From contig JACBXO010000002.1 in NCBI GenBank assembly GCA_015863195.1, forward strand, positions 247,669 to 311,668: a DNA stretch of 64,000 nt, in the 5' to 3' direction. Under the pieces are notes generated by a model. It was not told where the DNA came from and did no database searches. It saw nothing but the letters and a program-made list of their open reading frames with translations. This stretch comes from Aerococcaceae bacterium DSM 111022. GTDB lineage: Bacteria; Bacillota; Bacilli; Lactobacillales; Aerococcaceae. Numbering within the stretch: position 1 is the stretch's first letter; each line of letters begins with the position of its first letter. Both the position numbers and the translations under genes were made by a program. Shown one piece after another: positions 1 through 11,087 of the stretch.

Positions 1-319
1 CCCCTCTGGTTAGGTATTCTGTTCCTGTAATTTCTTCATATTTAGCTAATGGACGTTGAATCCCATCAAACATCTGTGACATCAGTCCAGGTCCTAGTTC
101 AACCGACAAAGGTTCACCCGTTGTCACAACCGGCTCACCGATTGCGATACCTGATGTTTCTTCATAAACTTGAATCGACGCTGAGTCACCATTCATCTGA
201 ATGATTTCCCCAATTAAATTTAAGTTCCCCACTTTGACCATATCACGTACATGCGCATCTTCCATGCCCGACGCTTCAATTAATGGTCCTGAAACTTTTG
301 TTACTTGTCCTTGATTCAA
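1..319 (-). CDS. ntpA: V-type ATP synthase subunit A, N-terminal part (runs off the window)
   Basis: Catalytic A subunit of the V1 head. Only the first 106 codons are inside the window. The visible part holds the N-terminal beta-barrel motif KVSGPLI and the family signature [12 protein letters not shown] followed by [18 protein letters not shown], which match Enterococcus hirae NtpA closely. I place the start at a TTG at 319, seven bases after AAGGAGG; this aligns with the E. hirae start. An in-frame ATG at 343 would put the Shine-Dalgarno inside the gene and is less likely. It follows ntpG by about 26 bases and is the last visible gene of the ntp operon. Confidence 0.93.
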   Translation of the reverse strand, partial: MNQGQVTKVSGPLIEASGMEDAHVRDMVKVGNLNLIGEIIQMNGDSASIQVYEETSGIAIGEPVVTTGEPLSVELGPGLMSQMFDGIQRPLAKYEEITGTEYLTRG

Positions 320-345
320 ATGTCCCCCTCCTTCTTCTTTCATTC

Positions 346-666
346 TTATAATATGTCCGCTCCAACGGCTTTTTCCACATTTTCCTGAATACGCGCCATA
401 CCAATACCTAACTGCTCTTTGTGTGTAGGTATTAAAATCACAGCCGGACGCATAATCGCATCATACTCACGCACTTTTTCAGGAATTTCTGTTGCCATAT
501 CTTCGGTTAAATAAATAATCCCGTAATCACCAGATTCGGCTAACAAATCAATCATCTCGCCCGCTTCTTCCCCGCTGACGACACTATGCGTTTCGAATCC
601 GATCATTTTAAACGGCAGGATCGCGTCCGCTAAACCGACAACCGCAATTTTATATTTACTTGCCAT
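346..666 (-). CDS. ntpG: V-type ATP synthase subunit F (central stalk, NtpG)
   Basis: A 106-residue central-stalk subunit that sits with subunit D and links rotation of the membrane ring to the catalytic head. The N-terminal [19 protein letters not shown] and the IIYLTEDMA segment are typical of the subunit F Rossmann-like fold (COG1436). The start ATG at 666 overlaps the end of ntpC by 11 bases, so translation is probably coupled. Length is normal for the family. Confidence 0.92.
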   Translation of the reverse strand: MASKYKIAVVGLADAILPFKMIGFETHSVVSGEEAGEMIDLLAESGDYGIIYLTEDMATEIPEKVREYDAIMRPAVILIPTHKEQLGIGMARIQENVEKAVGADIL

Positions 667-1666
667 AAACTGGACGCATCCTTTCTACAATCTGCTCACG
701 TGACAAACTATTCACACGGCCGACTAAAACCAACCGCAAATTCGTCACTTCCATCTCCCGCGCATGAATATACGACAACATATTCAATCCCAACGTATTA
801 CTAAAACGCTTCTCACGGAACAATTCATCAATATAAATTTCCTTCAATTTTTCCAACTCACCAATCGCCATCTTGCCCGCCGCTAAACGGTCAATTGCAT
901 CATTAATTGCTTGGTTAAAAGGCAACTCGCTAAAGGCATTATACCAACGTTGGTAGTCTTTATTTTGAACTATTTCCACATAGTCATCTAAACTAAAAAG
1001 TCCTTGACTCGTATAAGCTTCGATCATAAAACTGCGCGTTTGTTGTTGACGCTCAGCCCTGATAATCGTCGTAATGTTATAAAATTCAATAATCGCTTGA
1101 ACGATTGCATCGGTATCTTTACTTCCATGTAACTCACTGACCCATTTAATATGGTCAAAGTAAGCCATATCCATCCCAATATCAATCGCTTCAGATGAGT
1201 GATAATCTTCTGCTTGAAGATGCACTTCATTGATTAAATCAATCATCGGTTGTGGTAAGCGGGTTGACTCTCTAGTTTGGGCAATATGCTGGAGATCATC
1301 ATAACCAAAGCGCCCAATAGGGATTCTGAGATATTCATGATCCACGTCCAAAACCGCCGCTTTCAGCATCACTTTTAAATTATGATACATATAGCGCGCC
1401 CCAAAAATGTCAACAATCTCTGGTACTGGACTTTCAGCATATGCAAAACGGTATAGTTGTACTAATCGTTCCATTAAAACGCGGTCAATTTTTTCACCGT
1501 CATTTAAATAGCGCTCTTCCATCCGGTATTTTGTATCCGCTAAGACATCCATGATTGTACTCGTTGAAGAGGCATTTAATAATTGGTCAAAATCTTCAGG
1601 TGTCAGCAAATCTTCAGAATAAACATCAATCAATGTATTCACTGTTGTGTAATCTTTCTGACGCAT
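656..1666 (-). CDS. ntpC: V-type ATP synthase subunit C (d-type central-stalk collar)
   Basis: A 336-residue homologue of E. hirae NtpC, the funnel-shaped subunit that connects the central stalk to the K ring in the membrane. Features that support this are the largely alpha-helical acidic sequence, the RYMYHNLKVMLKAAVL segment and the C-terminal IHAREMEVTNLRLVLVGRVN stretch found near the end of V/A-type subunit C proteins. The start ATG at 1666 follows AGGTGAT. It lies 8 bases after ntpE in a tightly packed operon. Confidence 0.92.
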   Translation of the reverse strand: MRQKDYTTVNTLIDVYSEDLLTPEDFDQLLNASSTSTIMDVLADTKYRMEERYLNDGEKIDRVLMERLVQLYRFAYAESPVPEIVDIFGARYMYHNLKVMLKAAVLDVDHEYLRIPIGRFGYDDLQHIAQTRESTRLPQPMIDLINEVHLQAEDYHSSEAIDIGMDMAYFDHIKWVSELHGSKDTDAIVQAIIEFYNITTIIRAERQQQTRSFMIEAYTSQGLFSLDDYVEIVQNKDYQRWYNAFSELPFNQAINDAIDRLAAGKMAIGELEKLKEIYIDELFREKRFSNTLGLNMLSYIHAREMEVTNLRLVLVGRVNSLSREQIVERMRPVYGK

Positions 1667-1674
1667 ACAATCAC

Positions 1675-2259
1675 CTAATCCTTATCGAAGACGCGGCTAG
1701 CAATGTCTAAGCCTAAATCTTCTTTTGAAGCTTCCACTAAATTGGTATATAAATAGTTATAATCAATGCGACCTTTAGTAATGACAAAGCCTCCTTGACG
1801 TAAGAAGACTTCCTCTTCTACATGAATTTCTTGGAAATTCTGATAGAGTGCTTGAATATCCTCGTCGGTTAATTGGTTTCTTGTGTATTCACCAAATTTA
1901 ATTGAAAAGTTTTGCGCTTGATATTTATTTAATACTTGATATAAAAATGTTAATTGTTCATCTCTTGACCAATGATTCATCTTTTGAGCTGCTGAAGCAA
2001 ATAATTCCGTTAAAATATTTTGCTTAGCTTCTAGTGATAATAAACGGCGCTTGTTTTGTAATTGTTGGGTTTGTTGTTCCAATTCTTTACGCATCGCTGA
2101 TTTATCACTGTGAAAGCGGGTTGTCATTTGTTCTTGACGGTCGTCGAGTTGATTTTCGTATTCACTCTCTAAACGATGTCTGGCACGTTCAACCGCTTTT
2201 TCACCGCGCTCATGAGCTTGATCAATGACTGATTTTTCTAATTGTGTAAATTCGCTCAT
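1675..2259 (-). CDS. ntpE: V-type ATP synthase subunit E (peripheral stalk)
   Basis: A 194-residue peripheral-stalk subunit. The N-terminal two thirds is a charged, heptad-rich coiled coil (residues about 5-95: repeated E, K, R and Q), and the C-terminal third forms the globular domain that contacts the head (LRQGGFVITKGRIDYNYLY). This layout is that of NtpE. ATG at 2259 has a good AAGGAGGGA ribosome binding site. It pairs functionally with the NtpF product encoded at the head of the operon. Confidence 0.9.
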   Translation of the reverse strand: MSEFTQLEKSVIDQAHERGEKAVERARHRLESEYENQLDDRQEQMTTRFHSDKSAMRKELEQQTQQLQNKRRLLSLEAKQNILTELFASAAQKMNHWSRDEQLTFLYQVLNKYQAQNFSIKFGEYTRNQLTDEDIQALYQNFQEIHVEEEVFLRQGGFVITKGRIDYNYLYTNLVEASKEDLGLDIASRVFDKD

Positions 2260-2303
2260 TCAATTCCCTCCTTATTAATAGTAGTATCCGATTTAAATCT
2301 GGA

Positions 2304-4747
<2,444 letters not shown>

Positions 4748-4758
<11 letters not shown>

Positions 4759-5071
4759 ATTTATTCACCACCTCTATGACTATATTGTCTATCAATTCAT
4801 CTCTCATACCCGTCATCGCCTCATTGGTCTGCTCAGTATATTGCGCCTGCGCCTTCTCCAACGCCTCTCTCGCATCAACCAATTCCTGCTCCAACTGCGC
4901 TTTAAATTCCTCAAGTGCCTTTTCATTCTCTTCTTTTAGAAGTAAAGTTTCACTCTCTAAACGTTCACGCTGACGCTCTTCTAAGACCGCAATCTGATCT
5001 TTGTATTCCTGATCAATTTTCGCTGCTTTATCTTCTATCGCTTGAATCACTTCTAAAGTCGACTTAGCCAT
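4748..5071 (-). CDS. ntpF: V-type ATP synthase subunit G/H-like peripheral stalk protein (NtpF)
   Basis: First gene of the ntp operon. The 107-residue product is an almost continuous coiled coil (repeats of EE, KAL, QLEQEL), as expected for the NtpF/NtpH stalk helix that pairs with subunit E. ATG at 5071 lies seven bases after AAGGGGG; an upstream GTG (5077) is less well placed. The gene order F-I-K-E-C-G-A is identical to the E. hirae ntp operon. Confidence 0.85.
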
Positions 5072-5102
5072 CCACACACCCCCTTCATTTTCTTACTATT
5101 TA

Positions 5103-5108
5103 AGTATA
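5103..5108 (-). promoter_or_regulatory. Probable -10 element of the ntp operon
   Basis: TATACT on the minus strand, 32 bases before the ntpF start codon, in an AT-rich segment. The -35 region (TTTAAT at 17-base spacing) is weak. The region 5110-5290 is AT-rich and otherwise featureless. Confidence 0.5.
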
Positions 5109-5295
5109 ACAAAAAAATAACATTAATTAAAGGTAAAAACTGGCCGAAAAATTGATTTTATCATGTTTTTGACATTAATTATAAAAATATTGCTTAAATA
5201 ATTTGCAACTAGATTATATGTAAACGCTATCAACATTAGTGTTACCTTAATTTATAACTTTCTAAAATTTAATTTTATTTTTTTGAATTTCATAC

Positions 5296-5345
5296 TTGAC
5301 GAGGGGAACAAAAGTTCGTATACTATATATACAAACAAATGTTCG
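5296..5345 (+). promoter_or_regulatory. SOS promoter with two LexA (DinR) boxes
   Basis: TTGACG (5296-5301) and TATACT (5319-5324) are separated by exactly 17 bases. Between them is GGAACAAAAGTTCG (5305-5318), one mismatch from the Bacillus-type LexA consensus CGAAC-N4-GTTCG. A second box CAAACAAATGTTCG (5332-5345), also one mismatch, covers the expected transcription start and leads into the ribosome binding site. The arrangement would block RNA polymerase directly. Confidence 0.85.
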
Positions 5346-5360
5346 GGGAGGAGAATCCAC

Positions 5361-5720
5361 ATGGAGATACCATTTAACAATGCACCATTCCAAAATACAA
5401 TCAACAAATTAAGCAAACTATCAAACTCATTTATCGATGCGTTCATCCTGCCAGATTTCGCATCACAACAAGAAACAAGCATCATGCCACAACACCAAGT
5501 TGAGCATATCTTACACGATCACTATGTATCAACAAAGCCACTCGCAATCACATTCGAGCACTATGATGCAAACGACAAACTACGAAGCGACGAAATCATC
5601 GCCGTAGTCACATCCCCAATCCAACTCAACCAAACCATCGCCCTACAACCGATGAACTCAAAATACTCAATCTACCTCCCCATCGACCAAATCCTATCGG
5701 TCGCATCGGCGGGGGAATAG
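5361..5720 (+). CDS. YolD-like SOS-regulated small protein
   Basis: A 119-residue protein. The start ATG at 5361 has GGGGAGGAG seven bases upstream; a longer in-frame reading would start within the promoter. The C-terminal 70 residues fit the YolD-like pattern: a helix (MPQHQVEHILHDHY), then strands in PLAITFEHYDANDKLR, DEIIAVVTSPIQLNQTIALQP and a last strand ending IYLPIDQILSV. YolD-like genes usually stand next to a UmuC-type polymerase; no polymerase is present here. Two LexA boxes make DNA-damage induction very likely. The biochemical role of the family is not settled. The coding strand is unusually C+A rich. Confidence 0.75.
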   Translation: MEIPFNNAPFQNTINKLSKLSNSFIDAFILPDFASQQETSIMPQHQVEHILHDHYVSTKPLAITFEHYDANDKLRSDEIIAVVTSPIQLNQTIALQPMNSKYSIYLPIDQILSVASAGE

Positions 5721-5890
5721 GGTTTTGGGCGGCGTGCTACGATTCGGTCGTCACGCAGATTCGAGTGCCGACTGAGATTTGCTAGACAATCTTAGGGCGC
5801 TTACCCTGCTCCTGTTTCGGCTGACTTGATCTAGTCGGCTCGGGCGGGACACTTACATAAATGAATAATGAGCCCTGCCAGGCTCCCACA
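5721..5890 (+). other. Hairpin-rich segment of unknown role
   Basis: Directly after the YolD-like gene there are about 170 bases with several nested short inverted repeats, for example CTGAGATT...AATCTTAG near 5770-5795 and GGCTGACT...AGTCGGCT near 5820-5842. It is more GC-rich than its surroundings and ends in a strong terminator. It could be a structured 3' untranslated region, a small RNA or a decayed repeat element; I cannot decide. Confidence 0.35.
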
Positions 5891-5891
5891 C

Positions 5892-5931
5892 AAAACCGCG
5901 CCTCCCAGATTTCCCCGGGAGGCGCGGTTTT
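5892..5931 (+). terminator. Rho-independent terminator (YolD-like gene)
   Basis: Perfect 15-bp inverted repeat AAAACCGCGCCTCCC / GGGAGGCGCGGTTTT with a 10-base loop. It follows the YolD-like gene. Confidence 0.8.
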
Positions 5932-5960
5932 GGTGTTGTGGGGGTGGGGTGGCAAATGTG

Positions 5961-6375
5961 AATTGTTTCAGATTCTAAGACTAAACAACTCACACTTTTG
6001 GCGGTTCTGTTAGTTGTTTAAGATTTCAAGGCTAAACAACTCACACTTTTGACGGTTCTGTTAGTTGTTTAAGTTTTCAAGACCAAACAACTCACACTTT
6101 TGGCGGTTCTGTTAGTTGTTTAAGATTCCAAGGCTAAACAACTCACGCTTTTGGCGGTTCTGTTAGTTTTTTTGATTTCAAGACCAAACAACTCACACTT
6201 TTGACGGTTCTGTTAGTTGTTTCGGATTTCAAAACCAAACAACTCACACTTTTGGGGTTCTGTTAGTTGTTTAAGATTTCAAAACCAAACAACTCACACT
6301 TTTGACGGTTCTGTTAGTTGTTTAAGTTTTCAAGACCAAACAACTCACACTTTTGACGGTTCTGTTAGTTTTAAA
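5961..6375. repeat. 51-bp palindromic tandem array A1
   Basis: About eight copies of a unit built of the arm GTTAGTTGTTT, 14-15 variable bases, the reverse arm AAACAACT(C/A)AC and a 15-base linker ACTTTTGACGGTTCT. The period is 51 bases in most steps. Two units carry small deletions, so no reading frame survives across it. It lies between the YolD-like gene terminator and the NERD gene, which are on opposite strands and converge here. Confidence 0.93.
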
Positions 6376-6423
6376 CTGATTTACAATCTAAACAACCAAC
6401 TCTTGATAACAATTATATTATAA

Positions 6424-7284
6424 TTACGACAACATTTGATATAATCGATGCTTTGAAAACTTTCCACCACACCACTCATGCAACTTATGCATCGTCGGCT
6501 TTTCCTTAAACAATATTAAATAATCCTCCATCGCCAACCGCGCAATATCACGCACCGCAACATTTTCCCCACAACAAGGACACATCAAATACTTTTTAAA
6601 TTTAGGTATCTCCCAAATCACCCCAAAACACTGAGGACACTTGACTACTTTCCTCAATTGGTCATAACTATACTCCGGAATCATTGAATTATATTCACTC
6701 GTATCATGATCCTGCGCCTTCAACAACGCATAGTAATGTTTAGTTTGAGCAGTCACCGGCTTCGCATTCCGCATCTGTTCTAAAATATGCCCGGAAATTT
6801 GACTCTGAATTAACAAATTCTTCGTCCAAGACGGCAAATTCATAATATAACTTTCTGGATGAGTTAACATCACATAAGACTCAATCTCCAAATCAACACC
6901 CAATGCATCAATTAAATTCTGTAATCTCCTATGCGCATTTTCCAACTGATTTATAGGGTGCGGATATTTCTCCCCATTCTCCTCGTACTGAATCGTCCCA
7001 TCACGACAATCATTAATCGGCTGAGAATAAGCCTTCAACTCATATAACAAAATTTTATCCCCCGTCAACACCAACAAATCCATCTGAACAACGAACTCAC
7101 CTTCATTACTCAAACTCAAACTATTTATCACAAACCAATTTCCATGCGCAAACTGCTCATCCGCCCAACACTCATACTGATACCCCATCTCAAAATGCCC
7201 CAACCGCCACCTCAACCTATTCGTCAAAATCATCCGATCATTCAACGCATGCAACATTCTCAACAAATTCGATCTTTTTCTCAT
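6424..7284 (-). CDS. NERD-domain protein with C-terminal zinc ribbon
   Basis: A 286-residue protein with the nuclease-related domain (NERD) at residues about 30-160: the helix GYQYECWADEQF, then EFVVQMDLLVLTGDKILLYELKAYS, which gives the D...ExK core of the PD-(D/E)XK fold (QMD, YELK). The C-terminus carries two CxxC pairs (CPQC and CPCC) that should bind zinc, followed by a basic tail. ATG at 7284 follows GGAGGTG. It stands alone between two 51-bp arrays. A frameshifted relative is at 27967-28848, with the same upstream motif. Substrate unknown; a DNA-related or defence role is inference. Confidence 0.8.
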   Translation of the reverse strand: MRKRSNLLRMLHALNDRMILTNRLRWRLGHFEMGYQYECWADEQFAHGNWFVINSLSLSNEGEFVVQMDLLVLTGDKILLYELKAYSQPINDCRDGTIQYEENGEKYPHPINQLENAHRRLQNLIDALGVDLEIESYVMLTHPESYIMNLPSWTKNLLIQSQISGHILEQMRNAKPVTAQTKHYYALLKAQDHDTSEYNSMIPEYSYDQLRKVVKCPQCFGVIWEIPKFKKYLMCPCCGENVAVRDIARLAMEDYLILFKEKPTMHKLHEWCGGKFSKHRLYQMLS

Positions 7285-7298
7285 CTCATTAACACCTC

Positions 7299-7312
7299 CA
7301 CTATATAAATAA
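7299..7312 (-). promoter_or_regulatory. Shared upstream motif of NERD genes
   Basis: TTATTTATATAGTG on the minus strand, immediately before the ribosome binding site. The identical 14 bases precede the NERD pseudogene (28866-28879), and a close form precedes the Rpn-family locus (56650-56667). TATATAG could act as a -10 element. Confidence 0.45.
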
Positions 7313-7590
7313 CCTTTTTTTCGAAAAAGTTGAAAATTATTTTAAATTTCTTTTGAAAATATTCCAAAGTCACAACACCCAACTACAGACTATTGGCTCT
7401 ACATAGCCATTACCAACAATATTTTCAAAAATTCTACAGATAAATATTTTTGTCATCTATACCAACAAAAATCCCACTACAAATCTAAAAGTTCTCAAAT
7501 TGCATCACCCACCCAATTCAACTCTCAATTACCCCAAACAAATTCTACCCATTAATATTAAAAGCACTACCAACTCAGGAACAAAAAGCA

Positions 7591-7685
7591 GTCAATTCCC
7601 CAGAATTGACGACCGCACTTCAAACCACTTTTAGGCCCACGCCTAAAAGTTTCCTTATCAAAAAATGAGTCGCACCAGCGACTCA
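7591..7685. repeat. Hairpin triad T1
   Basis: Three different short perfect hairpins in a row: GTCAATTC/GAATTGAC (7591-7610), ACTTTTAGGC/GCCTAAAAGT (7627-7650) and TGAGTCGC/GCGACTCA (7666-7685). Centres are 38 and 37 bases apart. The rest of 7285-7590 shows nothing but AT-rich sequence. Confidence 0.85.
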
Positions 7686-7863
7686 CTCCTTATTTATCTT
7701 CACCACAGTCTGCAGCAGAACAATCATTTTCCGCAGTGGTACCAATTAACTATCAAGGCCACATCGATTCCTACTTAATTAAAATTTTCTATAATTCCAA
7801 AGTTGCTTACTAATCTATTACCATAAACTATCATCCTCACTAGCAACTTTGGAACAAAAAGCA

Positions 7864-7960
7864 GTCAATTCCCCAGAATTGACGACCGCACTTCAAATCA
7901 CTTTTAGGCCCTCGCCTAAAAGTTTCCTTATCAAAAAGAAAGAGTCGCACCAGCGACTCA
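7864..7960. repeat. Hairpin triad T2 (near-copy of T1)
   Basis: Second copy of the same three hairpins as in T1, in the same order and nearly base for base, including the flanking GGAACAAAAAGCA. Centres are 38 and 39 bases apart. The two copies are 273 bases apart, suggesting a local duplication. Confidence 0.85.
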
Positions 7961-8082
7961 CTCCTTTTGTCTCTTCCATGCAATTTTATGCAAGACACAT
8001 TAGAACAGGTATCCTTAATTTGTTCATTTATTCGCTAGTTTTTTTGGAGTTAATATTTCATCAACTAGCCCTGCAGCCAATC

Positions 8083-8482
8083 CTATTAGTTGTTTTCAGG
8101 AATCCAAACCAAACAACTTACACTGCAGCTGGTTCTGTTAGTTGTTTAAGATTTCAAGACCAAACAACTCACTCTTTTGACGGTTCTGTTGGTTGTTTAA
8201 GATTTCAAAACCAAACAACTAACACTTTCGGTGGTTCTGTTGATTGTTTCGGATTTCAAAACCAAACAACTAACACTTTCGGTGGTTCTGTTGATTGTTT
8301 CGGATTTCAAAACCAAACAACTAACACTTTTAGCGGTTCTGTTAGTTGTTTAAGATTTCAAAACCAAACAACTAACACTTTCAGCGGTTCTGTTACTTGT
8401 TTAAGATTTCAAAACCAAACAACTAACATTTTCAGCGGTTCTGTTAGTTGTTTTAAGATTTCAAAACCAAACAACTAACACT
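8083..8482. repeat. 51-bp palindromic tandem array A2
   Basis: About eight copies of the same unit as A1, in the same orientation and with the 51-base period held almost without indels. Because 51 is 17 codons, one frame stays open across the array and would repeat a SVSCLRFQNQTTNTFSG-like motif; no ribosome binding site or sensible start supports translation. Confidence 0.93.
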
Positions 8483-8508
8483 TCAGCCAGCTCTTTCCCT
8501 CCACACAA

Positions 8509-8549
8509 AAACCGCCAGCACTCTCACGAATAGAGAGCGCTGGCGGTTT
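8509..8549 (-). terminator. Terminator of rnjB-thiT operon
   Basis: Long stem AAACCGCCAGC(A)CTCTC / GAGAG(C)GCTGGCGGTTT with a 7-base loop, followed on the minus strand by TTTTTG. It lies 14 bases after the ThiT-like stop codon. Confidence 0.85.
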
Positions 8550-8563
8550 GATGTCTATTTTAA

Positions 8564-9163
8564 TTAGTCATTCAACAATGACGAGGTTTCGCGGCGGCTG
8601 AGGTAGCGGCTGCGTTTTGGGATGATGAAGCTTGGGTTGGTGCGTGCTAGTAGGCTGACTACGAGTGCGCCGATGGCCCAAGTGCCGAGTAAGCTTGCCC
8701 AGAATCCCCAGTTGGTTAAGTCCGCGCTGTTAACGCCTGAAACTACCATTGGTACGACCCAGAATTTGACTAAGCCGTAAGCTAGGAAGCTAAGTAAGCT
8801 GCCTGTCCAAATGTTTAGGAAAGTTGAGCTGTAACGGCGGTTGTTTAGGGTTTTATGCGTGTTTTTCGCAAATAAGCCTGCTAAACCGGCTAAGGTTAAT
8901 GGTGATATGTCATATAAAACGATCGTCAACCAGTCATCAAGAGGACGATTAATAATACCGAATATTAATCCTGACAGCGCACCGGCAAGGACTGCTGTGG
9001 CTGGGCCGAAGCGAAATGCTAAATAAATCGCAGGCCATGGGACTAAGACTAAAGTCAGTACTTTTCCTAAAAGAGGGAAACTAATTCCGAAAGTTAGGGC
9101 CAGAACTGTCAGTGCAACAGCAATGAGCATGGTTAATAGTAAATTGGTTGTTCTTTTATTCAC
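8564..9163 (-). CDS. thiT: ThiT-like energy-coupling factor S component (thiamine uptake)
   Basis: A 199-residue membrane protein with about six hydrophobic helices. The segments VPWPAIYLAFRFGPATAVLAGALSGLIFG and IVLYDISPLTLAGLAGLFA match the order and loops of ThiT (YuaJ), the substrate-binding S component that works with a shared ECF ATPase/T module encoded elsewhere. It starts 15 bases after the rnjB stop and shares its terminator. No TPP riboswitch is visible in front of the operon. Another S-component specificity remains possible. Confidence 0.62.
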   Translation of the reverse strand: MNKRTTNLLLTMLIAVALTVLALTFGISFPLLGKVLTLVLVPWPAIYLAFRFGPATAVLAGALSGLIFGIINRPLDDWLTIVLYDISPLTLAGLAGLFAKNTHKTLNNRRYSSTFLNIWTGSLLSFLAYGLVKFWVVPMVVSGVNSADLTNWGFWASLLGTWAIGALVVSLLARTNPSFIIPKRSRYLSRRETSSLLND

Positions 9164-9178
9164 TACAATAAACCTCCA

Positions 9179-10864
9179 TTAATCGTTGTCGGGTTGGTAA
9201 CTTGACGCTTCCATGATGATTGGCAAGATGACCGGGCGGCGTTTTGTCTCTTTGAAGAGGTATTTGCCGAGTTTTTCGCGGAGGTCATTTTTCAAGTCGC
9301 TCCAATCGAAATTGTCACTTGCTAAGTGCTCGTCAAGGACGTCTAGGGTCATGTCGGAACACTCTTGGATTAAATCAATGCTCGTTTTCATGTAAACAAA
9401 ACCGCGCGATGTGATTTGTGGACCTACTAGAACACGTTTCAAGCGGCGGCTGATCGTTGCTACAACAACGAAGATACCGTCTTCGGATAAAATGCGGCGG
9501 TCACGCAGCACGACATTTCCAATGTCACCCACGCCGATACCGTCAATTAAAGTGTCGCCTGAAGGAACAGTTGACGTGATGCCCATTGTGCCTTTGGCGT
9601 ATTCAACAACATCACCGAGTTTTGGATAGAAAATTTCATCTTCCTTGTAACCCAATTCCTGTGCCAATTTACCATGCGCGAATAACATACGCGACTCACC
9701 TGTGACAGGGATGATGTATTTTGGATTCAATAAGTCCATTAATAATTGTAAATCAGCTTGTGTCGCATGACCAGAAACGCGGAAATTGTCTGTGATAGAG
9801 CCAACAGACGCACCGGCACGATAGATCATGTCTTTTGTTTTAGCTAGAGTTGTTTCCATTGCAGTTGAAGGCGTTGTTGCTAAGTAAACTAAGTCGCCTT
9901 CTTTTAATGTGATTTCGCGGTGGCGGTCTTCGGCCATCGCTTGAAGGGCCTTGATTGGCTCACCGACGTCACCTGTTTCTAAAACAACTACTTCATCATC
10001 TGGTGTTTTATCTAATTGACGCATGTTGCCGATGTCGTCACGGCTTTGGATTTCAATTTTATTTAATTTGATCGCAATATCCACAATATCGTATAACTGG
10101 TCGCCAGAGATGAAAACCTTACGATTCGACGCGGCGGCAGCCGCCAAGACTTGTGAAATACGCGCAATATTCGACCCAATACTTGCGACAATAACGCGTC
10201 CGGGTGCATTTAAAAATGTCTCTTTTAACTCTTCGACGATTTTTTGGTCGGTTAAGTTGAGCATCGGGTGCTCGACGTTGGAAGAGTCGGCCATTAGCGC
10301 GAGAACGCCTTTCGAGCCGAGTTCAGTGAGGCGTTTGTAGTCGGTTTTGTAGCTGCCTTGAGCGGACGGGTCGAACTTGAAGTCCCCCGTGTAAACGACT
10401 GCGCCTTCGTTCGTGTGGACAACAATCCCGACAGAATCAGGAATTGTGTGCGTTGTTTTGAAGAAGCTGACTGTTGCCTCGTCAAATTCGATTTCTGTAT
10501 CGCCGTCGATGACATAGAAATCGTCAAATTTGTGCTTTGTTGGTTGTTTTTTACATGCTAATTTCGCCAATTCAATGGTCAATTCCGTACCAAAAACAGG
10601 TGCGGGAACGACTTCAAGTAAGTAAGGCAGCGCGCCAATCGCGTCGTCATGCCCATGGCTGAGGAAAATTCCCTCAACACGGTCCTTATTCTCCTCCAAA
10701 TAAGTGAAGTCCGGAATCACCGCATCAATTCCCAGCAATTCACCTTCAGGATAAACCAAACCACAATCGAGAACGAAAATGGCCTCATTTACCTCCACAA
10801 CATAAAGATTTTTCCCCTCTTCACGGACACCGCCAAGAGGAATTATTTTAATCGATTTACTCAT
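9179..10864 (-). CDS. rnjB: Ribonuclease J2 (RNase J family, degenerate active site)
   Basis: A 561-residue metallo-beta-lactamase/beta-CASP ribonuclease. The catalytic motif reads H70-G-H72-D-D74-A75, so the last histidine of HxHxDH is alanine, as in RNase J2 rather than J1 (HGHEDHIGG). PVTGE near residue 390 also replaces the J1-type PVHGE. Such J2 proteins have weak activity and act in a complex with J1 in mRNA decay and rRNA processing. ATG at 10864 follows GAGGTGAATT. It is the gene downstream of pnp, separated by 1.4 kb of repeats, with its own extended -10 promoter. Confidence 0.93.
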   Translation of the reverse strand: MSKSIKIIPLGGVREEGKNLYVVEVNEAIFVLDCGLVYPEGELLGIDAVIPDFTYLEENKDRVEGIFLSHGHDDAIGALPYLLEVVPAPVFGTELTIELAKLACKKQPTKHKFDDFYVIDGDTEIEFDEATVSFFKTTHTIPDSVGIVVHTNEGAVVYTGDFKFDPSAQGSYKTDYKRLTELGSKGVLALMADSSNVEHPMLNLTDQKIVEELKETFLNAPGRVIVASIGSNIARISQVLAAAAASNRKVFISGDQLYDIVDIAIKLNKIEIQSRDDIGNMRQLDKTPDDEVVVLETGDVGEPIKALQAMAEDRHREITLKEGDLVYLATTPSTAMETTLAKTKDMIYRAGASVGSITDNFRVSGHATQADLQLLMDLLNPKYIIPVTGESRMLFAHGKLAQELGYKEDEIFYPKLGDVVEYAKGTMGITSTVPSGDTLIDGIGVGDIGNVVLRDRRILSEDGIFVVVATISRRLKRVLVGPQITSRGFVYMKTSIDLIQECSDMTLDVLDEHLASDNFDWSDLKNDLREKLGKYLFKETKRRPVILPIIMEASSYQPDND

Positions 10865-10921
10865 AATTCACCTCAAAATTTATTTACGCCTACGCGCATT
10901 AACTGAATTCTCATATATCCC

Positions 10922-10930
10922 ATTATAGCA
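10922..10930 (-). promoter_or_regulatory. Extended -10 promoter of rnjB
   Basis: TGCTATAAT on the minus strand, 58 bases before the rnjB start. No good -35 is seen, as is usual for extended -10 promoters. The same TGCTATAAT occurs before galU. Confidence 0.55.
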
Positions 10931-11087
10931 CACACCCCGCCCATAATTCAGTAGATTCCACCAATTTTTAATAACAGCGCTTTCATGAAAAGTATGGCAG
11001 TGGCCTCATGTTAAGGACACGGCACAGCCTCAATCGTTTTTGCGGGGAGTTTTTGAATCCCGGCAGCAAACTATGGAAGTTTGATTG

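Noticed and set aside
7849..8478. Open frame of 209 codons with a 17-residue repeat (SVSCLRFQNQTTNTFSG) across array A2
   Set aside because: The frame exists because 51 is a multiple of three. There is no ribosome binding site at its start, the frame runs through hairpin triad T2, and sister arrays A1 and A4 carry indels that destroy any frame.
8550..10930. TPP riboswitch for the ThiT-like gene
   Set aside because: The gene is the second of an operon with rnjB, and I find no thi-box sequence before either gene.
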